Shown: positions 42,060 to 49,135 of the stretch, in pieces
Layout: every line of letters starts with the position of its first letter
Position numbering within the stretch: position 1 is the stretch's first letter
Source: JASHPR01 sp963808705
GTDB taxonomy: Bacteria; Actinomycetota; Actinomycetes; Streptosporangiales; Streptosporangiaceae
Direction of reading: 5' to 3'
Length of the DNA: 64,000 nucleotides
Assembly: GCA_963808705.1 (NCBI GenBank)
Contig: CAWEHB010000018.1
Coordinates: forward strand, 1-64,000
Notes under the pieces: model-generated
Seen by the model: the letters and a program-made list of their open reading frames with translations, nothing else
Told to the model about the DNA's origin: nothing
Databases searched by the model: none
Program-made: the position numbers and the translations under genes

Positions 42060-42518
42060 ATGACCGGAACCCCAGCCGGACGGAGCTTGCCGTTGCTGAC
42101 CCGCATCGATCACGTCGGGATCGCCTGCCACGACCTGGAAAAGGCCATCGCCTTCTACGAGTCGACCTTCGGGCTTGAGGTCGTCAGCCGGGAGGAGAGC
42201 GCCGAGCAGGGCGTCCGCGAGGCCATGCTGCGGGTGGCCGACGCCCCGGCCGGCACGTCCTACGTCCAGCTGCTCGAGCCGCTCGGCCCGGATACGCCGG
42301 TCGGGCGCTTCCTGGCCCGCCGCGGCGAGGGAATCCATCACATCGGCTACGGCGTCACCGACATCACGGCGGCGCTCGCGTCGATCGGGGCCGCCGGCGT
42401 GCGCCTGATCGACGCGAGGCCGCGGCACGGCTCGATGGGCGCCTCGATCGCGTTCCTGCATCCCGCGGACGTCGGCGGCGTGCTGACCGAGCTGGTCCAG
42501 TCGGCCGGACCAGCCTGA
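42060..42518 (+). CDS. mce: Methylmalonyl-CoA epimerase
   Basis: Interconverts (R)- and (S)-methylmalonyl-CoA, 152 residues, glyoxalase/VOC fold. Metal ligands in IDHVGIACHDL, the VQLLEPLG strand, GIHHIGYGVTD, and the late Glu in GGVLTELVQ. It links propionyl-CoA carboxylation to the B12 mutases. TAGAGA lies 8 nt before the ATG and could be a leaderless -10. Confidence 0.93.
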   Translation: MTGTPAGRSLPLLTRIDHVGIACHDLEKAIAFYESTFGLEVVSREESAEQGVREAMLRVADAPAGTSYVQLLEPLGPDTPVGRFLARRGEGIHHIGYGVTDITAALASIGAAGVRLIDARPRHGSMGASIAFLHPADVGGVLTELVQSAGPA

Positions 42519-42829
42519 CCGGCCCGGAGTCCCAGGCCAAGAGGCTCACGGACCCCCCGAGTGCCAGGCCGCCTCCCCACTCTCATTAGGCTGGCCCTAA
42601 GAACTGCATGAAACATAAATAGGATCTTTGGCAAGAGCGCTCGCGAACGGGCAACCAACCGCTCACGAGGGGAGTACGCTGCGTTGCACCGGGCGAGCGG
42701 AATTGCGCGTCGGTCGGGGCCTTGCCGCTAGTATCCCGGCAGAGCCCGGCGGCCGGAACCGTGAAGGCGATCGTCCCGGCGTGCTTTTTCCCCCCTGTTG
42801 ACCCCGCGTCTACCCCAGGATTAGGCGAC
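42519..42829 (+). promoter_or_regulatory. 311-bp gap, probable leader of the coiled-coil gene
   Basis: No gene is visible. An AT-rich patch at about 42607-42630 contains TAGGAT (42620-42625), a good actinobacterial -10, but no clear -35. Just before the coiled-coil start there is a pyrimidine-rich stretch (TTTTTCCCCCC) and AGGA. A long leader of about 200 nt is possible. Confidence 0.35.
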
Positions 42830-44263
42830 ATGCAGCCCGACATCGATGCCCAGCTCAGCAATTTCTTCGAGGAGACCCCGCAGCGCGATTTCGCGAGGGT
42901 CATGCGCGGATACGACCCGCATCAGGTCAACGAGCATCTCAAGCAGATTGACGGCGAACTGCGCCAGCACCGGGATCAGGTCCAGGCGCTGCACCGGGAG
43001 CTCGCCGACGCGCACCGCCAGATCCAGGAGCAGGAGCGCCCGACCTACTCGGGCCTCGGCTCGCGCATAGAGCAGCTGCTCAGGCTCGCGGAGGAACAGG
43101 CCACCGAGATCCTGCAGGAGGCCAGGACCGCCGCCAACGAGTTCAACGCGACGGCCAAGGTCGAGGCGGCCGAGCTGCGCGCCGCGGCCGAGAACGAGGC
43201 CGCCGAGCTGCGGGCCAACACCAAGCGGGAGACCGACGACCTGCGGGCGTCGGCCGAGCGCGAGGCCGATGGCATCAAGACCGGCGCCCGGCGCGAGGCC
43301 GAGGAGCTGACCTCGACGACCGAGCGCGAGGTGGCCAAGCTCCGCGCCACCGCCGACCACGAGGTCGCCGAGAAGCGGGCCGGCATCGAGCGCGACATCG
43401 CCAAGCTCCGCACCACCACCGAGCGCGAGGTCGCCCAGATGAAGGCGTCCTCGAAGCGGGAGCGGGACGAGATCCTGACCACCTCCAAGCGCCAGGCGGA
43501 CGAGATGCGCAGCCAGGCGCAGCGGATCCTGGAGGAGAGCGAGGCGCAGCGGGCGCAGGCCGAGGCGGAGTTCGACATCCAGCTCGCCTCGCGGCGCGAG
43601 GAGGCCGAGCGGCAGGAGGCCGAGCGGCTGGCGGCGGCGCAGTCCGCGACCCAGAAGATGGTGTCCGAGGCGGAGCAGCGCGCCGCCACGGCCGAGCAGC
43701 GGGCCAGCAAGGCGAGCGCCCAGGCCGAGCAGACCCGCCGGGATGCCGACCAGCACTCCAGGCAGCTGGTCAGCAACGCCAAGAAGAACGCCGACCAGAT
43801 CGTCGCGCAGGCCAAGGGCCAGGCCGATCAGCTGCTGGCCGACACCAAGGCCGAGGCCGACCGGATCCGCACCTCCGCGCAGCGCCAGGTCGACGAGCTG
43901 AACAAGCAGAAGGAGAGCGTCGCCGCTCACCTGGCCCAGATCAGCCAGCTGCTGGGCGGGTCGATGCCGGGCATCGCGGACGCGCTCAAGCCCAAGCCCG
44001 CCGCCCCCGCCGTTCAGGCTCCCGCGCCCAAGGCGGTCACGTCGGCCACGCAGTCCGGCAACGGCACGTCGGCCGCGGCTCCCCCGGCGCCCAAGCCGAC
44101 TCCTACGGTCACGGCCGCCCAGCCGACCCGGTCCCCGGATGCGCCAGCGGGCCAGCACGCCGCTCCTGGCCGGCCGGACAGCCAGCCGCAGGCCGGGGTG
44201 GCCAAGCAGTCGGCCAACGCCAAGTCCGACAAGGGCGACGACGAGGAGTGGTGGACGGAGTAG
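42830..44263 (+). CDS. DivIVA-domain coiled-coil polarity protein (Scy/FilP-like)
   Basis: A 477-residue protein. Residues ~12-70 form a DivIVA-like N-terminus (FFEETPQRDFARVMRGYDPHQVNEHLKQID). Residues ~80-400 are a continuous coiled coil with an 11-residue-type periodicity (for example EREVAKLRATA, HEVAEKRAGIER, EREVAQMKASSK). The last ~80 residues are an Ala/Pro-rich disordered tail ending in acidic EEWWTE. In Streptomyces proteins of this type at the same locus (Scy, FilP) organise the hyphal tip. It is shorter than Scy. The role in polar growth is inferred. Confidence 0.85.
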   Translation: MQPDIDAQLSNFFEETPQRDFARVMRGYDPHQVNEHLKQIDGELRQHRDQVQALHRELADAHRQIQEQERPTYSGLGSRIEQLLRLAEEQATEILQEARTAANEFNATAKVEAAELRAAAENEAAELRANTKRETDDLRASAEREADGIKTGARREAEELTSTTEREVAKLRATADHEVAEKRAGIERDIAKLRTTTEREVAQMKASSKRERDEILTTSKRQADEMRSQAQRILEESEAQRAQAEAEFDIQLASRREEAERQEAERLAAAQSATQKMVSEAEQRAATAEQRASKASAQAEQTRRDADQHSRQLVSNAKKNADQIVAQAKGQADQLLADTKAEADRIRTSAQRQVDELNKQKESVAAHLAQISQLLGGSMPGIADALKPKPAAPAVQAPAPKAVTSATQSGNGTSAAAPPAPKPTPTVTAAQPTRSPDAPAGQHAAPGRPDSQPQAGVAKQSANAKSDKGDDEEWWTE

Positions 44264-44275
44264 CACCTCCGCCCG

Positions 44276-44315
44276 CGCGACGGCGCGCCTCCCGGCCGGG
44301 GGGCGCGCCGTCGCG
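44276..44315 (+). terminator. Hairpin terminator after the coiled-coil gene
   Basis: GCGACGGCGCGCC (44277-44289) and its exact complement (44302-44314) form a 13-bp stem, extendable by one pair, with a 12-nt loop, 13 bp after the stop codon. No T-run. Confidence 0.7.
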
Positions 44316-44333
44316 TCTTCGGCCCTCGGCCGG

Positions 44334-44401
44334 TAAACCTTTCATCCTCCCCACGACTGCCCACGTACTCTGAGCGTGAGATCGACGGACGAAAAGGCTT
44401 A
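44334..44401 (+). repeat. Dispersed ~70-bp inverted-end element, copy D
   Basis: 68 bp from TAAACCTTTCATCC to GACGAAAAGGCTTA, core GCCCACGTACTCTGAGCG. Its right end TTA is the stop codon of the hydrolase gene on the minus strand. TAA replaces TGA at one end and TTA replaces TCA at the other, so the ends changed in step. Confidence 0.85.
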
Positions 44402-45112
44402 CTCCTTCCATTCCGTGGGCAGCGGCCAGGCGCCCGGGTTGACCCGCCGCACGATCTCGTTCAGCACGATGCGCACGTAAGGCTCCCCCACCCACAGGTG
44501 CTTGGCCTTGTCCACCGCCACGACCTCGGCCTGCGGCACCCGCGCGAACCGCGCCCGCGCCTCGCCGGGCCGCAGGTAGTCGTCGAGCTCGGGGACCAGC
44601 ACGACCAGCGGGCGGCCCGATGTCGCCCAGCCGTCCAGGTCCGCGTCGGTCGCCCGGTGGAGCGCGGGCGAGAGCAGGATCGCGCCCTCGACGGCCGGGT
44701 CGTTGCCCCACTTCAGCGCCAGCTCGGTGCCGAACGACCAGCCGAGCAGCCACAGCCGCGGCAGCCCGGCCGCGACGCTGTAGCCGATCGCGGCGGCGAC
44801 GTCGTAGCGCTCGGACTCGCCCTCGCCGAACTCCCCCTCGCTGGTCCCCTGCTGTGAGGTGGTGCCCCGGGTGTTGAACCTGAGCACCGCGAGATCGGCC
44901 AGCGCGGGCAGCCGGTTCGCGGCCTTGCGCAGCACGTGACTGTCCATCATGCCGCCCGCCGTGGGCAGCGGATGCAGGCCGATCAGCGTGGCGGCGGGAG
45001 CCTGCTGCTCCGGCAGCGCGATCTCGCCGGCCAGGTCCAGGCCATCGGCGGTGCGTATCGTTACCGGCCTTCTGACGGCAGGCAGGACCGTGCTTGCCCT
45101 TATCTCGGTCAT
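44399..45112 (-). CDS. Alpha/beta hydrolase
   Basis: A 237-residue hydrolase of the DUF/dienelactone-like short type. HPLPTAGGMMDSHV forms the oxyanion region, GWSFGTE is the nucleophile elbow, VPELDDYLRP the acid turn and KAKHLW the His. Such proteins have esterase activity on unknown substrates. It is flanked by two repeat elements: copy D gives its stop codon, and copy E ends 3 bp before its ATG with AAAAGG at ribosome-site distance. Confidence 0.85.
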   Translation of the reverse strand: MTEIRASTVLPAVRRPVTIRTADGLDLAGEIALPEQQAPAATLIGLHPLPTAGGMMDSHVLRKAANRLPALADLAVLRFNTRGTTSQQGTSEGEFGEGESERYDVAAAIGYSVAAGLPRLWLLGWSFGTELALKWGNDPAVEGAILLSPALHRATDADLDGWATSGRPLVVLVPELDDYLRPGEARARFARVPQAEVVAVDKAKHLWVGEPYVRIVLNEIVRRVNPGAWPLPTEWKE

Positions 45113-45115
45113 CGA

Positions 45116-45185
45116 TGAACCTTTTCATCCGCCGGCCTCGGGCTCAGAGTATGTGGGCAGCCCTGAGGAGGATGAAAAAGGCTCA
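45116..45185 (-). repeat. Dispersed ~70-bp inverted-end element, copy E
   Basis: 70 bp from TGAACCTTTTCATCC to GGATGAAAAAGGCTCA, core on the minus strand GCCCACATACTCTGAGC. It fills the gap between the small Cys/His protein gene (stop at 45190) and the hydrolase gene (start at 45112). On the minus strand its end, GAAAAGGTTCA, provides a ribosome-site-like AAAAGG before the hydrolase ATG. Confidence 0.85.
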
Positions 45186-45189
45186 TCCC

Positions 45190-45573
45190 TCACCGGTGTG
45201 CCCGGGGGCCCGGGCCAGGCCGGCGCGGCCGCCGCTGCCAGCACGAATTGTGCCAGTGCCTGCGCTCGGCCGGGCCGGGGGTCTGCGCGGGCCACACCAC
45301 GACGTGCGGGACGCCGGGCATGATCTCCTGATCACACCCGGGGCACCGGTAGGTCTTCGCGGCCGCGACGCCCGGTACCTGGCGGACGACCCAGTCTCCG
45401 TCCGGCCAGGCCTGCGTCTGCGGCGGCCCGAGCCCGCCCCCCGGCTGCGCGCCGGCCCCGCCGCCCTGAGCACCGCCACCGGGCCGTCCGCCCGCCGGGT
45501 CCGCCCGCCCGGCCCCCCCGCGCGGCCTGCGCCGGACCTCGGCGGGGAGGCGGCGTGCCTTGCGCGGGCTCAC
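45190..45573 (-). CDS. Small Cys/His zinc-ribbon-like protein
   Basis: A 127-residue protein. The N-terminal half is basic and Gly/Pro-rich, the C-terminal half conserved: TYRCPGCDQEIMPGVPHVVVW and RRHWHNSCW, which together supply Cys and His for one zinc. I recall similar proteins beside nucS in other actinobacteria (sometimes labelled ATP/GTP-binding), function unknown. GTG 45573 is preferred as start because the conserved proteins open SPRK-like; ATG 45606 is possible. Divergent from nucS with a 51-bp gap. Confidence 0.7.
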   Translation of the reverse strand: MSPRKARRLPAEVRRRPRGGAGRADPAGGRPGGGAQGGGAGAQPGGGLGPPQTQAWPDGDWVVRQVPGVAAAKTYRCPGCDQEIMPGVPHVVVWPAQTPGPAERRHWHNSCWQRRPRRPGPGPRAHR

Positions 45574-45624
45574 GGCCGACAGGCTATGACATGAACGGGA
45601 CGGCACGGGCTACAGTGGGCTCCC

Positions 45625-46284
45625 GTGCGGCTCGTCATCGCCCGGTGCAGCGTGGACTACGCGGGCAGGCTCTCGGCTCATCTGCCGCTGGCGACCAGGC
45701 TGCTCATCGTCAAGGCGGACTCCTCGGTCCTCGTGCACTCCGACGGGGGCAGCTACAAGCCGCTCAACTGGATGCCGCCGCCGTGCCGGCTCGCGGAGGA
45801 GCCGGGCCGGTGGGTCGTGACCGGGAAGTCCGGCGAGACGCTCACCATCGAGATGGAGGAGATCATCAGCGACTCCTCGTTCGACCTGGGGACCGATCCG
45901 GGCCTGGTGAAGGACGGCGTCGAATCCCACCTGCAGGAACTGCTGGCCGCGCAGATGCACGTGCTCGGCGAGGGCTGGCGGCTGGTCCGCCGCGAGTACC
46001 CGACCGCGATCGGCCCGGTCGACCTGATGTGCCGGGACGCCCTCGGGGTCAGCGTGGCCATCGAAGTCAAGCGCCGCGGCGAGATCGACGGCGTGGAGCA
46101 GCTCTCGCGGTACCTGGACCTGCTGAACCGCGATCCGCTGCTGGCCCCGGTGCGGGGCGTGCTGGCCGCCCAGGAGATCAGGCCGCAGGCCCGGGTGCTG
46201 GCCGAGGACCGCGGCATCCGCTGCGTCATCCTGGACTACGACTCGATGCGCGGGGCCGGCGACGGCGCGCTGCGCCTGTTCTGA
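45625..46284 (+). CDS. nucS: Mismatch-specific endonuclease NucS (EndoMS)
   Basis: The archaeal/actinobacterial enzyme that cuts both strands at mismatches and replaces MutS/MutL, 219 residues. The N-terminal DNA-binding domain begins MRLVIARCSVDYAGRL and the C-terminal RecB-like nuclease has IGPVDLMCRD and AIEVKRRG, with the catalytic Asp, Glu and Lys. The protein ends GDGALRLF, a clamp-binding tail. GTG start with TACAGT 8 nt upstream, likely leaderless. Confidence 0.95.
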   Translation: MRLVIARCSVDYAGRLSAHLPLATRLLIVKADSSVLVHSDGGSYKPLNWMPPPCRLAEEPGRWVVTGKSGETLTIEMEEIISDSSFDLGTDPGLVKDGVESHLQELLAAQMHVLGEGWRLVRREYPTAIGPVDLMCRDALGVSVAIEVKRRGEIDGVEQLSRYLDLLNRDPLLAPVRGVLAAQEIRPQARVLAEDRGIRCVILDYDSMRGAGDGALRLF

Positions 46285-46350
46285 CCGGACCGTGGAGTTC
46301 TTCCGCCGGCTGCTGCTGAGCCGGACGCTGTCGCGGCGCGTTGTATATAC

Positions 46351-46878
46351 GTGGCCGACCCCCCGCCGGTGAATGCTGTCCGGAACTCGGCCTACCCCCG
46401 GGCGGCCGCAGCGGCCGACCGGGCGATCACCGCGATGTATGCCACGGAATACCGCTCGCTGGTCCGGATGTCCGCGGTGCTGCTGGGCGACGTCAGCGCC
46501 GCCGAGGAAGTGGTGCAGGACTCCTTTATCGCCGTGCATGCCGCCTGGCGGCGGCTGCGGGGCATCGAGAAGGCCGTGCCCTATCTGCGCCGGTCGGTGC
46601 TGAACCGGTCCCGGTCGCTGCTGCGGCAGCGGATCGTGGTCGGCCGGCACGCGCCCGGGCGCGAGCATGGCGCGGTCACGCAGTTCGAGCGCTCGGCGGT
46701 GATCGCCGCCCTGCGCAGGCTCCCGGCCAGGCAGCAGGAGGCGCTCGTGCTCAGGTTCTACCTGGAACTCTCGGAGGAAGAGGTCGCCGCCGCCATGAAG
46801 ATCAGCCGGGGCGCGGTGCAGAGCCACACGGCCCGGGGCCAGGCCGCCCTGCGCACCGTCCTGGAACCGGAACGGTGA
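46351..46878 (+). CDS. ECF sigma factor, SigE-family type
   Basis: A 175-residue sigma factor: MYATEYRSLVRMSAVLLGDVSAAEEVVQDSFIAVHAAWRRL (region 2) and LRRLPARQQEALVLRFYLELSEEEVAAAMKISRGAVQSHTARGQAAL (region 4). The SQT/SHTARG ending of region 4 is typical of the actinobacterial SigE-family ECF group. No anti-sigma gene follows; the next gene is convergent. The GTG start is uncertain because TATATAC lies immediately before it. Confidence 0.88.
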   Translation: MADPPPVNAVRNSAYPRAAAAADRAITAMYATEYRSLVRMSAVLLGDVSAAEEVVQDSFIAVHAAWRRLRGIEKAVPYLRRSVLNRSRSLLRQRIVVGRHAPGREHGAVTQFERSAVIAALRRLPARQQEALVLRFYLELSEEEVAAAMKISRGAVQSHTARGQAALRTVLEPER

Positions 46879-47382
46879 TCATCCGCTCCCCTCGCCGACC
46901 AGGTGGGCGTTTACCGAGCGTGCCAGCCCGGCGAGCCAGGGAATCTCGACGACCGTCACGCCGCCGCGGCGCAACGCCCCGGCCCCGCCGCCCGCCGCGA
47001 AGAGCGGCGGCTCCAGCCAGGCGATGACCACCCGCGGGATCCCGGCGGCCAGGATGAGCTCGGCGCAGGAGCGGGGCCGCGAGGCGCGGGCCAGGCACGG
47101 CTCGAGCGAGCTGTAGAGCGTCGCCCCCGGCAGCAGCGAATCGCCGGCAGCCCGGGCCAGGGCCACCTCCTCCGCGTGGTCCTTCGGGTCCCGCTCCCTG
47201 GAGTGACCCGTCGCGAGCACGCGTCCCGCGTCGCTGACCAGGACGGCCCCGACGGAAAACGCCGACTGCGACGGCGGGCAGCGCCGGGACAGCTCGATCG
47301 CCTCGCGGAGCCAGTGCAGGTCGGCCTGCGGCCGCCCCGGCCGGGGCGGCCCGCCGGGCCCGGCAGCGGGGGGCTCTGTCAT
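46879..47382 (-). CDS. Cytidine-deaminase-fold deaminase, RibD-like
   Basis: A 167-residue zinc deaminase. DHAEEVAL supplies the zinc His and catalytic Glu, and SLEPCLARASRPRSCAELI supplies two Cys spaced eight residues apart, the spacing of RibD-type riboflavin deaminase domains rather than the PCxxC of free cytidine deaminases. There is no reductase domain. The substrate is uncertain. Start ATG 47382 follows from the conserved length; the frame is open much further upstream as an antisense artefact of the aldehyde dehydrogenase gene. Confidence 0.8.
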   Translation of the reverse strand: MTEPPAAGPGGPPRPGRPQADLHWLREAIELSRRCPPSQSAFSVGAVLVSDAGRVLATGHSRERDPKDHAEEVALARAAGDSLLPGATLYSSLEPCLARASRPRSCAELILAAGIPRVVIAWLEPPLFAAGGGAGALRRGGVTVVEIPWLAGLARSVNAHLVGEGSG

Positions 47383-47542
47383 GCGCGCTCCGGTGTTCTC
47401 GCTCGTACCACGTGCCTGCCCAAGCGGCACCCCCCGCCGGGCGCCCGGTGATTTACTGGCACCCGGCGGCCGCGGCCGGGCAGACTGGCGGCGGTTGCCG
47501 CCAGGCACGAACTTACGCGGCACGGAACGGTGGTGCACGGCG

Positions 47543-49057
47543 ATGGTCACGACGCTGCGGACTCCGGGCCCGGCGCGGCCCGCGGAGACCTTCGACACGG
47601 TGAATCCCGCGACATCCGAGGTGATCGCCACCTTCCCGGTCTCCGGCGAAGCCGACGTGGCCGAGACGGTCGAGCGCGCCCGCCAGGCCGCGGCCTGGTG
47701 GGCGGGCCTGTCCTGGAAGGACCGGCAGACCCGGCTGCTCGCCTGGAAATCGCACATCACCAGGTACCTCGGGCGCCTGGCCGAGCTCGTGCACACCGAG
47801 ACCGGCAAGCCGCTGGCCGATGCCCAGCTGGAGATCCTGCTCGCGATCGTGCACGTCGACTGGGCCGCCCGCAACGCCCGCCGGGTGCTGCGCCCGCGCC
47901 GGGTCCGCAGCGGCCTGGTGGCCATCAACCAGGCCGCCACGCTGGAGTACCAGCCGCTCGGCGTGGTCGGAGTCATCGGGCCGTGGAACTATCCGGTGTT
48001 CACGCCGATGGGCTCGATCGCATACGCGCTGGCGGCCGGCAACGCCGTGGTGTTCAAGCCGAGCGAGCTCACCCCCGCGGTCGGCGGCTGGCTGGTCAGC
48101 TCGTTCGCGGAGGTCGTGCCGGAGCAGCCGGTACTGCAGCTGATCACCGGGGCGGGCGCAACCGGCGAGTGCCTCGCCCGGAGCGCGGTCAGCAAGATCG
48201 CCTTCACCGGCTCGGCCGCCACGGCGAGGAAGGTCATGGCCGCGTGCGCCGAGAACCTCACGCCGATGGTCGCCGAGTGCGGCGGCAAGGACGCGTTCCT
48301 TGTCGCCGCCGACGCCGACCTCGACGCGGCCGCGGACGCCGCGGCCTGGGGCGCGCTGTCCAACGCCGGACAGACCTGCGTCGGCATCGAGCGCGTCTAC
48401 GTGGCCGAGGACGTCTACCACTCGTTCCTGGAAAAGCTGGCCGACCGGATGGCCGAGGCCCGCCCCGGAGAGGACCGGGAGGCCGACTACGGCCCGATGA
48501 CCCGGCCGGGCCAGATCGAGGTGATCGAGCGGCACATCGCGGACGCGCTGGCCCGGGGCGGGACACCGGTCATCGGCGGCCTGGCGAGCATCCGCAAGCC
48601 CTTCGTGGGCCCGGTGATCCTCACCGATGTTCCCGAGCAGAGCCGCGCGGTCACCGATGAGACCTTCGGGCCCACGGTCACGGTGGCCAAGGTGGCCAAC
48701 CTCGACGAGGGCGTCAGGCTGGCGAACGCCAGCCGCTACGGCCTCGGCGCCTCCGTGTTCGCGCGGGACAAGAAGACCGCGATGGCCGCGGCCAGGTCGC
48801 TGCGCAGCGGGATGACGGCGGTCAACTCGGTGATCTCGTTCGCCAGCGTCCCCGCGCTGCCGTTCGGCGGGTCGGGCGACTCCGGCTTCGGCCGGATTCA
48901 CGGCGCCGACGGGCTGCGCGAGTTCGCCCGGCCGAAGTCGATCACCCGGCAGCGGATGAGGCCGCTGGTCAACCTGACCTCGTTCGCCCGCACCGACAAG
49001 GACATGCGGAAGATCCTCACCCTGGCCACCATGCTGCACGGCAAGCGCTACCGGTAA
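47543..49057 (+). CDS. Aldehyde dehydrogenase (NAD(P)+-dependent)
   Basis: A 504-residue aldehyde dehydrogenase. Active-site Asn in GPWNYPVF, Glu in VAECGGKDAF, nucleophile Cys in NAGQTCVGIERVYV, and the FGPTV and PFGGSGDSGFGR motifs. The C-terminal extension (RPLVNLTSFARTDKDMRKILTLATMLHGKRYR) is longer than usual and resembles the tail of actinobacterial succinate-semialdehyde-type enzymes. The substrate is not determinable. It is separated by 78 bp from the following oxidoreductase gene. Confidence 0.92.
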   Translation: MVTTLRTPGPARPAETFDTVNPATSEVIATFPVSGEADVAETVERARQAAAWWAGLSWKDRQTRLLAWKSHITRYLGRLAELVHTETGKPLADAQLEILLAIVHVDWAARNARRVLRPRRVRSGLVAINQAATLEYQPLGVVGVIGPWNYPVFTPMGSIAYALAAGNAVVFKPSELTPAVGGWLVSSFAEVVPEQPVLQLITGAGATGECLARSAVSKIAFTGSAATARKVMAACAENLTPMVAECGGKDAFLVAADADLDAAADAAAWGALSNAGQTCVGIERVYVAEDVYHSFLEKLADRMAEARPGEDREADYGPMTRPGQIEVIERHIADALARGGTPVIGGLASIRKPFVGPVILTDVPEQSRAVTDETFGPTVTVAKVANLDEGVRLANASRYGLGASVFARDKKTAMAAARSLRSGMTAVNSVISFASVPALPFGGSGDSGFGRIHGADGLREFARPKSITRQRMRPLVNLTSFARTDKDMRKILTLATMLHGKRYR

Positions 49058-49135
49058 CCCGCGGTCAGGGCTGGTCCGCTGGGCGGTTGCCTATACTCCT
49101 TCCGGTTCGCCCGACGCGAAAGGGACGATGCGCTC

